From positions 62,001 through 126,000 of the forward strand of contig CANMYO010000001.1 of NCBI GenBank assembly GCA_947502145.1: a stretch of 64,000 nucleotides of DNA. The letters are read 5' to 3'. Under the pieces are notes generated by a model. That model had not been told where the DNA came from and did not search any database. It saw only the letters and a program-made list of their open reading frames with translations. This document shows, one piece after another, positions 35,118 through 43,806 of the stretch (positions are counted from its first letter, which is position 1; every line of letters begins with the position of its first letter). The DNA comes from an uncultured Paracoccaceae bacterium. Lineage in GTDB: Bacteria; Pseudomonadota; Alphaproteobacteria; Rhodobacterales; Rhodobacteraceae. Both the position numbers and the translations under genes were made by a program.

Positions 35118-35654
35118 ATGTCCAATGATCAGCGCCTCGGCCCGCAAAACTGCTTGCTGTTGCTGGTCGACCGGCAACCCCATAGCGCAACAGAGGCACA
35201 GTCCGAAGTCTGGAGCCTGCACCGCGCCATCACCCTCATCCTCGCCAAGGCCGCCGCGGAATTTGACATTCCCATTCTCGTATCTACCGCGCGGACAGAG
35301 GCATTTTCATGCCTGATCTTTCCGGCCGTTCTTAGCATTGATCCCGATCTAGGGCTGTTGGAAAGGCATCCGCAAAACTCATGGTCGGACCCCAGTTTTC
35401 ACCAATTGCTTTACCGTGTCGGCACCGGGCGGCGGCGAAGCATCGTTGTGGCCGGGTTCTGGTCAGACCTGAGCGATTTCGACACCCTCGACATGACCAA
35501 CTATGCCAGCAACGGGCATATGTTTCCTGTGTCCCAGAACCGGACGGACACCGAACCGCAGCGCGGCGCAGACCGCACCACCAACAACAACCACCACGTC
35601 ACACCACTCAGCTGGCAGGACACATTATTGCAATGGCACTGCCACGCAGCATGA
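35118..35654 (+). CDS. Isochorismatase-like protein lacking the catalytic cysteine, truncated C-terminus
   Basis: A 178-residue protein whose first ~115 residues follow the isochorismatase/YcaC pattern: LLLLVDRQPHS (first strand with Asp), IPILVSTARTEAF, then RRSIVVAGFWSDLSDFDTL. In active members the last motif is VAG-x-x-T-E-x-C; here the cysteine position is not Cys. The remaining ~60 residues (Asn/His/Thr-rich, TTNNNHHVTP) do not look like the normal fold. It is therefore either an inactive paralogue or a decaying gene. A GGAG site lies 11 bases before the ATG. It stands alone between the kinase gene and the regulator gene. Confidence 0.55.
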   Translation: MSNDQRLGPQNCLLLLVDRQPHSATEAQSEVWSLHRAITLILAKAAAEFDIPILVSTARTEAFSCLIFPAVLSIDPDLGLLERHPQNSWSDPSFHQLLYRVGTGRRRSIVVAGFWSDLSDFDTLDMTNYASNGHMFPVSQNRTDTEPQRGADRTTNNNHHVTPLSWQDTLLQWHCHAA

Positions 35655-35950
35655 AAGGAGGTCACCACTGAACACTTTGACGATCGAGACACATCGCGTG
35701 CAGCCCGAACAAGGGGGATGATCTCCTCTGTCTGTCCTCCTGCGGGTTTCGATGTGTGCGGATGTCGCCTTGCACAAACGGCGGCATCCGACCCAAGACG
35801 ACGGCGTGTATTATCGAATGGGGTCTCCCGTCCGCTTTCCGTTCCCGGCGACGATGGCCCACCACGCCAAGACCGCGCATGACGCTATCCTCCCCGTGTT
35901 CATGCGCATAGGCGGCACGTTTCATACTCTCCCGTGATGTGACCTGCCGA
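35655..35950 (+). other. Non-coding or small-ORF region ending in a strong terminator
   Basis: About 300 bases with no recognised protein. AAAGGAGGT at 35654-35662 precedes a possible CTG-started 17-codon frame (35668-35721). That frame overlaps, via ATGA, a 54-codon frame at 35718-35882 starting MISSVCPPAGF. Neither has known relatives. CU-rich segments (CTCCTCTGTCTGTCCTCCT) could pair with ribosome-binding sites. Because a perfect intrinsic terminator closes the region, a small RNA or an mRNA tail is likely transcribed through it. Confidence 0.3.
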
Positions 35951-35984
35951 TGCCCGAGGGACGCCCTCCCTCGGGCATTTTTGT
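35951..35984 (+). terminator. Rho-independent terminator
   Basis: TGCCCGAGGGA (35951-35961) and TCCCTCGGGCA (35967-35977) form a perfect 11-bp stem with a five-base loop. It is followed immediately by TTTTTGT, so it is oriented for plus-strand transcripts. Confidence 0.85.
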
Positions 35985-36056
35985 GCAACGCCGCGGCAGT
36001 TGCCCAAACCGATGAAGGCCCCTATCGTTTGTGTCAGGAAGCGAGGCGCACTTGCA

Positions 36057-38852
36057 ATGACCGGCAAGGCCAGACCCACCCAGGACGTCATATCATTCGG
36101 CGAGTTTCGTTTGCGGGTGAGCGAACGTGTGCTGGAAAAGCAGGACACTGCCGTGCCGATCGGCAGCCGGGCATTTGATCTGCTTGTGGTCCTGGCGCAG
36201 AACGCCGGGCAGGTCGTGTCCAAACAATCCCTGATGGCAAGCGCCTGGCCCGATCTTGTGGTCGAGGAAAGCAACCTGCGATTCCAGATTTCGCAATTGC
36301 GCCGGATCCTTGAAGTCAGCGAAACCGGGGCGCGCTACGTGATGAACATCCCCGGGCGTGGATACAGTTTTGTTGCGGCCATCGCACAGCCCGACAGCGG
36401 TGAACCCGCCGCGCCCCTGCCGCCGCCGCTGGCCCGGATGGTAGGCCGCCGCACAGCAATCACTGGCCTGCTGGATCGACTTCAGACCAGCCGTTTTGTC
36501 ACGATTGTGGGCCACGGCGGCATCGGCAAGACGACGGTGGCTGTCGCCGCCGCGCATGAATTTTCCGCTGCAACCGATACGCCGGTGACCTTTGTTGACC
36601 TTGGCAACGCACGGGATGCGGCCATGGTACACGGCCTGCTTGCGGATGCGCTGGGTGTGCCGCTGCACCCGGACAATCCTATTGCGGGCCTAATCGGCGC
36701 CTTCACGGACACGGCAATGTTGCTTTGCCTTGATTGTTGCGAACAGGTTGTTGACGCTGTCGCGGAGGTGACAGAGGCGCTGTTTGCGGCCCGCTCCGAT
36801 CTGCGCATTCTGACGACCAGCCGCGAACCACTGCGCGCAGAGGGCGAACATGTCCTTGACCTGCCGCCGCTTGAGGTTCCCCAGAACGCAGGGCTCCTTG
36901 CCACAGCGGAGGTGCTGGCCATTCCCGCCGCCGCGCTGTTTGTGGAACGCGCCAGGGCCAGCGGGTACGACCGCCCGATCACGGCTGCGGATGCAGCGGT
37001 CATCGCGCGGATATGCGAGCGGCTGGACGGCATCCCCCTTGCCATTGAATTTGCAGCTGCCCGCGCAGCAACCCATGGGCTAGGCCCGTTGGAAACGCTG
37101 CTTGACGGGCGGTTGCAGCTGTTATGGCAAGGGCGTCGCACCGCCACGCCCCGGCATCAAACGCTGATGGCCACTCTTGACTGGAGCCACGCGCTGACCT
37201 CTGACATGGAACAGGATGTGCTTCGCCGGCTGTCTGTTCTCGTTGGTCCGTTTTCAATGGACGCCGCCGTTGCCATTGCCAGCGACAGCGCCATCCGCGC
37301 CCCGGACGTGATCGCCGCCGTCGAGGGGCTGGTCACCAAATCCATGATCCTTGCGATACCGACCAAAGCCGGTGCTACCGAATTTCGGTTGTTGGACATC
37401 ACCCGCGCCTATGCCTGCGAAAAGTTGAAAGACGATGCCGCATGTGATGCGACAAAAGCGCGTCACGCGGCCTATGTCGAAACCGTTCTGACCGATATTT
37501 ACGCCGACACCAGCCTGACCCGCAAAAAGCGCAGGCGCCGTCTGCACCCGATGGTGGGCAACCTGCGTGCCGCGTTGGAGCATCGCTTTGGCTCTGGCGA
37601 CAATCCGACGGGCAGGCAGACACTGGCCCGCACCGGCACGATGGTGTTTCTGGAGTTGTCATATTTGGAAGAATGCCGCAATTGGGCCGAGGCCGCCCTG
37701 TCGGCGCAAACACCCACAACACGCGGCGGCGAAGACGAAATTGCCCTGCAGGCCACGCTTGGCCATGCCCTGATGTTCACGCGGGGCAACTCCGCTGCGG
37801 CGCGCGCCGCGTTGGAACGCAGCCTCACCCTCGCCAAGGGGGCGCAGATGTACGAACACCAGTTCCGTACGCTGGTGCATCTGCACACGCTGCATCGGCG
37901 CACCTGCGAATACAATCTTTTGCAACCGATTGTGGATCAGGCCGCAGCGCTTTGCGAACGGCTGGATGATCCCTACCTGCCCAGCGCGATGCACGTCTTT
38001 TCCGGTGTCACCTTCCAACTGACCGGCCGGATCGGACCTGCCATCCACCACACAACCGCCGCGCTCAGCGGACCCTGGCAGCAGCACCGGGCTGGCCCGG
38101 GGCATTTTTCCTATGTCGGCATGGTCCAGATGGTGCGCGCCTTGTCGCTCTGGCTAGGCGGGCGGTTCAGTGACGCCGCCGCTCTTTCGGACACACTTGT
38201 GGCAGCGCCTGAACGTCAGGACGTCGCGATGTATTGCGCCGGGTTAAGCCATGCGGCAATCGTATTTCACGGGCTTGGCAAGACCGCGCGACTTGACGCA
38301 ACGATTGCCCAGTTGATCCAAAGTGCCGGGCGCAACGGATTGGCCCCTTATGTTGCCGTTGGCAACGGATTTCGCGGGGTGCGGCTGATCGAAACCGGTC
38401 AAACGGCGCAGGGCTGCGACATCCTGCGGGACGTCATCGCGACATTGCACAGCTATCGCTACGCGCTTTACGCCGGGCAGTTCATGCGCCCTCTGGCGAT
38501 CGCGAGCGCCAAAGACGGCGCCTTTGCCGGTGCCCTGGATCTCATCGCGCAACCACTTGAGTTTGCACAGCAACATCAGAGTTTCGAAGTCGCTGAGTTC
38601 CTGCGCACCCGTGCGATCATCCTGGCGCGCAAGGGCGATGGCGCAGCCGCCGATGCTGCATTTCAAGCGGCATTTGACACGACACTGCAACAAGACGCGA
38701 AGGGCCTGGCGCTGAAGGCGGCGATCAGCTGGGTGCAGCACGCCCCGCAAGCCACGGCGATCGCGGCACTAAAACAGGGTCTGGGGCAGCTGGCTGATGA
38801 CGATTCATCGGCAGATTTGGCCAGGGCCAGGGCCTGCCTGTCAGGGCATTAA
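36057..38852 (+). CDS. Winged-helix/STAND ATPase/TPR transcriptional regulator
   Basis: A 931-residue regulator; starts at 36012 (ATG) or 36000 (TTG) are also open, and I chose 36057 because the DNA-binding domain begins shortly after. Domains: an OmpR-type winged helix (about 10-100, FGEFRLRVSERVL, IGSRAFDLLVVLAQNAGQVV, YVMNIPGRGYSFVA); a STAND-class NTPase with Walker A GHGGIGKTTVA (about 150-160) and the sensor TTSREPLRAEGEHVLDLPPL; and a C-terminal alpha-helical repeat region (about 500-930, TPR-like). Such proteins act as ligand- or protein-triggered transcription activators. No LuxR domain is present. Its targets are unknown; the beta-lactamase-fold gene follows convergently. Confidence 0.8.
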   Translation: MTGKARPTQDVISFGEFRLRVSERVLEKQDTAVPIGSRAFDLLVVLAQNAGQVVSKQSLMASAWPDLVVEESNLRFQISQLRRILEVSETGARYVMNIPGRGYSFVAAIAQPDSGEPAAPLPPPLARMVGRRTAITGLLDRLQTSRFVTIVGHGGIGKTTVAVAAAHEFSAATDTPVTFVDLGNARDAAMVHGLLADALGVPLHPDNPIAGLIGAFTDTAMLLCLDCCEQVVDAVAEVTEALFAARSDLRILTTSREPLRAEGEHVLDLPPLEVPQNAGLLATAEVLAIPAAALFVERARASGYDRPITAADAAVIARICERLDGIPLAIEFAAARAATHGLGPLETLLDGRLQLLWQGRRTATPRHQTLMATLDWSHALTSDMEQDVLRRLSVLVGPFSMDAAVAIASDSAIRAPDVIAAVEGLVTKSMILAIPTKAGATEFRLLDITRAYACEKLKDDAACDATKARHAAYVETVLTDIYADTSLTRKKRRRRLHPMVGNLRAALEHRFGSGDNPTGRQTLARTGTMVFLELSYLEECRNWAEAALSAQTPTTRGGEDEIALQATLGHALMFTRGNSAAARAALERSLTLAKGAQMYEHQFRTLVHLHTLHRRTCEYNLLQPIVDQAAALCERLDDPYLPSAMHVFSGVTFQLTGRIGPAIHHTTAALSGPWQQHRAGPGHFSYVGMVQMVRALSLWLGGRFSDAAALSDTLVAAPERQDVAMYCAGLSHAAIVFHGLGKTARLDATIAQLIQSAGRNGLAPYVAVGNGFRGVRLIETGQTAQGCDILRDVIATLHSYRYALYAGQFMRPLAIASAKDGAFAGALDLIAQPLEFAQQHQSFEVAEFLRTRAIILARKGDGAAADAAFQAAFDTTLQQDAKGLALKAAISWVQHAPQATAIAALKQGLGQLADDDSSADLARARACLSGH

Positions 38853-38860
38853 CCATACGC

Positions 38861-40003
38861 TCATGCCCGCGCCGCATAAATCGCGCGCTCACAGTCTGCC
38901 AGGCAGGCCATCACCCGTGGGTCATAAAACGGCAAGGACTGGGTCATGAAAACGGCCGCAACATCGCGCTTTGGATCAATCCAGTAATGCGTATTGCACG
39001 CCCCCGCCCAGCCTTGGCTGCCGCTGGCCCGCAGACCCGGCTGTGTCTGATTGCAGATCACTCCCAACATGCTGTGCGTCGACTGTTGCTGCAGGATCAC
39101 GTCGGCGGCCAGACCCGGCACAGTCGTATACATCGGGGTCACTGTCTGCCCTTGCATCTGATCTGCCAGAAACAGCTGAAGACTTTGCGCGCTGGCAAGC
39201 CTTTCACCGTCCAGTGATCCTTCATTCAGGATCATCCGCAAGAAGCGCAGGTAATCCGCTGGCGTCGTGAATAACGCATGTCCCAAACCATAAAATTCGG
39301 GCTGCGCGGGTGGATCAAGTGCGAAGGGCACAAGCGCGCCCGTGTCATCCCGGATCGAAAGGTCGCAAAGGCGGTCCCTAGCGCTGTCAGGCTCAAATAA
39401 GGTGTCGCGCAACCCAAGAGGGCCGAAGATTTCCTGCACGCAATAGGTGTCAATCGCGCGGCCATCCACCGCCGCGACAACCTGCCCCAGCCAATCCGTG
39501 CTGATGCCATAGGCCCAGCCCTGCCCCGGTTCCGCGATCAAAGGGTAGTTCAGCGCCGCTTTCAGACCGCTCAGTATTCCGGGGTGCCCTGTGACCTCAA
39601 GGTAGTTCGCGACATCGGCATTCCAGAATTCATAGGCCAAGCCGGATGTATGGGTCAGCAGGTGGCGCAATGTCGCGACCTGCGTCTGTGGTTTCAGGAT
39701 CGGCCCGTCAGCCGCAAAACCATGCAGGACCTGCAATTCTTGCCAAGCCGGCAGAATGTCAGACACCGGAGTGTCAAGTGTCACCCGGCCCCGTTCCATC
39801 AATTGCAGAACGGCAAAGGCGCAAACCGCCTTGGACATCGAAAAGGCGCGGAACAGGGTGGTTTCGCTTGCGGCCAACCCCGCACGCGCCTGCCCCGCTG
39901 CACCGGATGCAAAGGTCGTCTCGCGACTGGTCGCCATGGCGACGCCAAAGGGGATATCGCCGCGATCAATCGCCGACGTCAACAGGGTTCTGATCCCAGA
40001 CAT
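38861..40003 (-). CDS. Serine hydrolase of the beta-lactamase/EstB family
   Basis: A 380-residue enzyme from the ATG at 40003, with AAGGTG just upstream; no export signal is evident. The nucleophile motif is FSMSK (S55, K58), and the tyrosine motif is YGIS at Y165 (YxN in class C lactamases, YSIS/YGIS in esterases). HTSGLAYEFW and MYTTVPGLAADV are typical of family VIII esterases. It probably hydrolyses esters or amides in the cytosol; antibiotic resistance is not implied. It is convergent with the STAND regulator gene, with only eight bases between stops. Confidence 0.85.
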   Translation of the reverse strand: MSGIRTLLTSAIDRGDIPFGVAMATSRETTFASGAAGQARAGLAASETTLFRAFSMSKAVCAFAVLQLMERGRVTLDTPVSDILPAWQELQVLHGFAADGPILKPQTQVATLRHLLTHTSGLAYEFWNADVANYLEVTGHPGILSGLKAALNYPLIAEPGQGWAYGISTDWLGQVVAAVDGRAIDTYCVQEIFGPLGLRDTLFEPDSARDRLCDLSIRDDTGALVPFALDPPAQPEFYGLGHALFTTPADYLRFLRMILNEGSLDGERLASAQSLQLFLADQMQGQTVTPMYTTVPGLAADVILQQQSTHSMLGVICNQTQPGLRASGSQGWAGACNTHYWIDPKRDVAAVFMTQSLPFYDPRVMACLADCERAIYAARA

Positions 40004-40191
40004 GTGACACCTTAGCAGAGCGGGGCCAATGGTCAAAGTCTACGGCCACGCCGCGCGCGCGAAACGCAGTGCGGGCCTAACGCATGCCGCAGCGCAGGCG
40101 CGAACCCAAGCGCGCCGCGGGTCAGCGGGTGCGCGGTGACTGCCGCGCTTGCACAGTGCTGTATCCGTCAGATTGTGCCGCGCACAGCCTG

Positions 40192-41286
40192 TCACACAAA
40201 CGCCCAATGCCTGGTTGCGGTGGATTGCCCCCCCGTTCGCGTGGCATTCACCAGCAATTCGTTCTGCCGCAATATGATCGTGTTCCGCCCGGCGGCCTTG
40301 GCGGCATAGAGCGCCTGATCGGACCGCTTGAGAACATCCACACAGCAATCATCGTGATGGTTGGGCGAGGTCAGCCCGATGCTGGCGGTGACGGCAACCA
40401 TCCCATCGGGCGTTTTGATCGGCGTGCCCCCAATCGCATTGTGCAGACGCTGCACCAGCGGAGCGGCGTTTTCCGCACTCAACCCGCTGATCAATACGCA
40501 GAATTCCTCGCCCCCCATGCGCAGGACGAAATCACCCTGTCGCAGCTTAGCGCTGATCCGGTTGACGGTTTCACACAGCACCGCGTCACCTACCGCGTGA
40601 CCCATCGTGTCATTCACCAGTTTGAAATGATCAAGGTCAATGGATGCAATGCTATAGGGTCGGCCCAACCGCTCCCAATCCTCCCAAAGCGTGGCCGCGC
40701 GTTCCGTATAGACCGTACGATTGTAAGCCCCGGTCAGCGGATCCGTTTGAGCCAAATGCGACAGGGCGGCGACCTTTTGGCGCAACTCCATCTGTGAGGC
40801 CAGAAAAGCGGCTATGCATTCCACAAGTCGCACATCGGCCCGACGGACCTTGCGCCGCTTGCGATAGCTGACCGCGATCACGCCAAAACACCCCTCTTCG
40901 CCCAGCAGCGGTGCCGCGATAATTGTGCCCATGCCCTGCGCGGCCAATGCGCGACAGCCCTGATAGCTTTGCTGCGCCAGATTGGTGACAACCCGTGTCG
41001 TGCGATCCATGAACGTATCCCCGATCAGCGTGCCAGCGATCACGTGATCCCGTGCGACATTACCGGATCGTCCGGCGCGGGCGGTATGGCTGCACATCTC
41101 GTCGCGATTGATCTGGTAAGACAGGCTGCACCGTTGCGCCCCAAGCATCGCGCAGCCCCAATCACAAAAAGCGGTGGCAATTCCCGCATCGTCCTGCGCC
41201 AGCCGCAGCGTATCCAGAAATCCGCCTGGCACCAATGCATCAATGGGCAGACCGTGTTCACGTGGGTGGGTTTGTTCTTGCAGCAT
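40192..41286 (-). CDS. GAF-GGDEF diguanylate cyclase
   Basis: A 364-residue protein from the ATG at 41286; a GTG two codons upstream is possible. The N-terminal half (about 30-165) is a GAF-like sensor (IATAFCDWGCAML, MGTIIAAPLLGEEGCFGVIA). The C-terminal GGDEF domain (about 180-345) has the active site GGEEF near residue 258-262 and an intact inhibitory I-site RxxD (RQGD) five residues upstream. It should therefore make c-di-GMP from GTP under product inhibition. No transmembrane segments are seen. It is divergent from the Ser/Thr kinase gene, about 220 bases away, but functional linkage is unproven. Confidence 0.9.
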   Translation of the reverse strand: MLQEQTHPREHGLPIDALVPGGFLDTLRLAQDDAGIATAFCDWGCAMLGAQRCSLSYQINRDEMCSHTARAGRSGNVARDHVIAGTLIGDTFMDRTTRVVTNLAQQSYQGCRALAAQGMGTIIAAPLLGEEGCFGVIAVSYRKRRKVRRADVRLVECIAAFLASQMELRQKVAALSHLAQTDPLTGAYNRTVYTERAATLWEDWERLGRPYSIASIDLDHFKLVNDTMGHAVGDAVLCETVNRISAKLRQGDFVLRMGGEEFCVLISGLSAENAAPLVQRLHNAIGGTPIKTPDGMVAVTASIGLTSPNHHDDCCVDVLKRSDQALYAAKAAGRNTIILRQNELLVNATRTGGQSTATRHWAFV

Positions 41287-41508
41287 CACCACATCTTTTT
41301 CGGGGTTTATCTTCGTTAGGCCCTCAATCCTAACAATTCCTCAACACGGTCGCGGATGCGGGTCGTTTTCGTACCGGCAGGGGAAAATTGTAATCAAAGT
41401 GGCGACAACATCCGCCTTCATTGCAGAGCTTTGCCACGTTTCAAACACAAGTTCGCTGTTCTTAAGACCGGTACGGCGCAACCCCTGCCCCCATTGTGAA
41501 GCGAGATC

Positions 41509-42909
41509 ATGGAACCTGCGAAGGTCGAGACCCCAGACGAAACACCGCATATCGACCCCGTTGCATTGGCGCCGGGGACGTCGTTGTTGAACGGGCAATA
41601 TACCATCGTGCGTTACCTCAGTTCCGGCGGGTTCGGGATTACCTACCTGGCACGTGACAGTCTGGACCGGACTGTCGTGATCAAGGAATGTTTCCCCGAA
41701 TCCATCTGCAATCGCAGTGACGGCAAAGTGCGGACCCGCACCGGGAGCCAGACAAACGAATTCCATTCGCTGGTCGAAATGTTCGTGCGCGAGGCGCGCA
41801 ATGTCGCCAAGCTGCGGCATCCTAATATCGTGGGTGTGCATCAGGTCTTTGAAGACAATGATACCGCCTATATGGCGCTTGATCTGATCGACGGTGAGGA
41901 TCTGCTGGAAAAGCTGGAAGAAAAATCTGCCAGTTTCACCCCGGATCTGACAAAACGCCTGTTGCGCACCCTGCTTGACGCCATCGCGGTGATCCATGAT
42001 CAGGACATGTTGCACCGGGATATTGCGCCCGACAATATCCTGATGGATCGCAGCGGCAGCCCGGTGCTGATTGATTTCGGCGCCGCGCGGGAAGAGGCCA
42101 GCAAGAAAAGCCGCGCCATCTCGGCGTTGCTTGTGGTCAAGGACGGCTATTCGCCCCAGGAGTTTTACATCTCGGGCGGCAAACAGGGCCCATTCAGCGA
42201 TCTTTATAGTCTGGCGGCGACATTCTATCATCTGATCACCGGCGAGGCGCCTATCAATAGTCAGAACCGGATTGCTGCGCTGGCCGCCAATCGTCCCGAC
42301 CCCTATGTGCCGCTTGCCGGCCGGTTTGACGCCTACGAACCCTGTTTTCTGGCGGCCATCGACAAGGCGATCAATGTCTTTCCCGATGACCGCATCCAGT
42401 CGGCGGCGGAATGGATAGCGATGATTGACCCAGAGGCGCGTCGCAACAGCGAGCAACGCAAGGTTGAGGACGACGCAGAGGTGCACAAGATCATCTCGCA
42501 ACTGGTTGTCGAAGTGGCCGAATCCATCTCTGTAGATAGCGAAATCGAAGAAAGCAAAAAGCAGGAACAGGCCGTGGCCATCGCCGAAAAGGCGCAGATG
42601 AAGGCCACGCGCAACCGGCTGACGTTGATGGAAATGGTCGACAATGACAGCGCCCCGGTGACACAGCCAGCGCCCGTGTCCACGGTCGACGACATCGAAG
42701 ATCACGCACCGTCCCCGGACTGGCGGCGCAGGCTGCGGACGCAGCGGCGTATCGCGGTCAGCCTGGTCATATGCGCCGTGGCCATCAACATCTTTCAGAA
42801 CCCCGAAAACAATATCGCGACCTACGCAGGCCCCGAAATCCATGCATGGATTGATCGCGGCATCACGCTGGCGCGCGAACATGTCCCATGGACCCCAGCA
42901 TCGCTTTGA
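41509..42909 (+). CDS. Eukaryotic-like Ser/Thr protein kinase with C-terminal membrane anchor
   Basis: A 466-residue kinase. Glycine loop LSSGGFGITYLA (37-48), catalytic Lys in VVIKE (K59), HRDIAPDN (169-176), DFG at 189-191, with activation-segment end SPQEFY instead of the usual APE. The insert KECFPESICNRS is typical of a bacterial subgroup. A charged linker (about 270-400) is coiled-coil-prone in EIEESKKQEQAVAIAEKAQM. One membrane helix lies near 414-429 (VSLVICAVAINIF), followed by a short periplasmic tail. It opens the eight-gene signalling/GTPase cluster, 27 bases before the FHA gene, and probably phosphorylates the cluster's own proteins. Confidence 0.92.
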   Translation: MEPAKVETPDETPHIDPVALAPGTSLLNGQYTIVRYLSSGGFGITYLARDSLDRTVVIKECFPESICNRSDGKVRTRTGSQTNEFHSLVEMFVREARNVAKLRHPNIVGVHQVFEDNDTAYMALDLIDGEDLLEKLEEKSASFTPDLTKRLLRTLLDAIAVIHDQDMLHRDIAPDNILMDRSGSPVLIDFGAAREEASKKSRAISALLVVKDGYSPQEFYISGGKQGPFSDLYSLAATFYHLITGEAPINSQNRIAALAANRPDPYVPLAGRFDAYEPCFLAAIDKAINVFPDDRIQSAAEWIAMIDPEARRNSEQRKVEDDAEVHKIISQLVVEVAESISVDSEIEESKKQEQAVAIAEKAQMKATRNRLTLMEMVDNDSAPVTQPAPVSTVDDIEDHAPSPDWRRRLRTQRRIAVSLVICAVAINIFQNPENNIATYAGPEIHAWIDRGITLAREHVPWTPASL

Positions 42910-42936
42910 AGGCGATATGACAGAAAGGCAAAGCAT

Positions 42937-43806
42937 ATGTCGATTTTCAGACGTGTCTTCAGTGATCAACTGGCAGCAGAAGAGTCTGCAAAACAGCCTC
43001 CCCGGGACGTGCCCGACAGCGGCGTGCCCGCCAATGCCGCCCCGGCAAGCCGCCCTGTTCTGGTTGTCTCAGATGAACCGCCCCGCGCTGAGGGTGCTGG
43101 CGCGGATGACCACGCAGCCGCTGCCAGCCCGACCGGGGATCAAACGCCCGACTCGCTCATGGCCCGCGCTGCCGAGGCAAACCGTCTGATGCAAAAGGCG
43201 CGACCGGCAGTAAAACCTACCCCGCCGGTTGCGGTTGCGGACCCTGCCCCCGTTGCACCAATGGCCGCCGTGCCCGCGGCCCCGCAGGTCCCGGCCGCGC
43301 CCCCCGCGGCGCCACCCCCCGCACCTGCCGCAGATCCCGCGCACGCAATGCCGGCGCGGCGCCGCACGCGCACCCGCATTCTGGGGTTTGACCAGGGTGA
43401 TGACGACATCGGTGATCCGATCGCCAAAGCCGGTGAAGCGGTACAGAACCGCGCCTTTCCCACCGGTTGGATTGTCATCACCGATGGGCCGGGACGCGGT
43501 CAGTTCTTTCCGCTATTCGCTGGCGTGGCCATGATCGGGCGCGGAGAGGATCAGGCCATTCCGCTGGACTTTGGTGACATGGCCATCTCGCGCCAGAACC
43601 ATGCCGCGCTTGCCTATGATCCCGAGGACAACAAGTTCTACATTGGCCACGGCGGCAAATCCAACATCATCCGCCTGAATGGTCGCCCGGTGCTGGCCAC
43701 GGAAGAGCTTTCGCATGATGACACCTTGCGGATCGGGGAAACCACACTGCGGTTTGTCGCGCTTTGTGGTGGAAACTTCCGCTGGGCCGTAACTGCCGAT
43801 GAATGA
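42937..43806 (+). CDS. FHA-domain protein with proline/alanine-rich linker
   Basis: A 289-residue protein. Residues about 1-145 are low-complexity, rich in Pro and Ala (PAAPQVPAAPPAAPPPAPAA). The C-terminal ~110 residues form a forkhead-associated domain with the phosphothreonine-binding pattern: IGRGED, then AISRQNHAAL and IRLNGRPV. FHA domains bind phosphothreonine peptides, so this is the probable reader of the upstream kinase. An AGAAAGG ribosome site precedes the ATG. The stop overlaps the phosphatase start by eight bases. The flexible N-terminal half may carry kinase target threonines. Confidence 0.9.
   Translation: MSIFRRVFSDQLAAEESAKQPPRDVPDSGVPANAAPASRPVLVVSDEPPRAEGAGADDHAAAASPTGDQTPDSLMARAAEANRLMQKARPAVKPTPPVAVADPAPVAPMAAVPAAPQVPAAPPAAPPPAPAADPAHAMPARRRTRTRILGFDQGDDDIGDPIAKAGEAVQNRAFPTGWIVITDGPGRGQFFPLFAGVAMIGRGEDQAIPLDFGDMAISRQNHAALAYDPEDNKFYIGHGGKSNIIRLNGRPVLATEELSHDDTLRIGETTLRFVALCGGNFRWAVTADE

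Noticed and set aside
35662-35988. A 108-residue minus-strand frame as a gene
   Set aside because: It reads across a perfect terminator on the opposite strand, has no ribosome site, and its arginine/histidine-rich composition looks like a chance frame.
38861-40003. Antibiotic beta-lactamase
   Set aside because: The SxxK and YxIS pattern and the lack of an export signal fit family VIII esterases better than a periplasmic class C lactamase.
41341-42969. A 542-residue minus-strand frame
   Set aside because: It is the antisense of the Ser/Thr kinase gene; kinase motifs on the plus strand are unambiguous.
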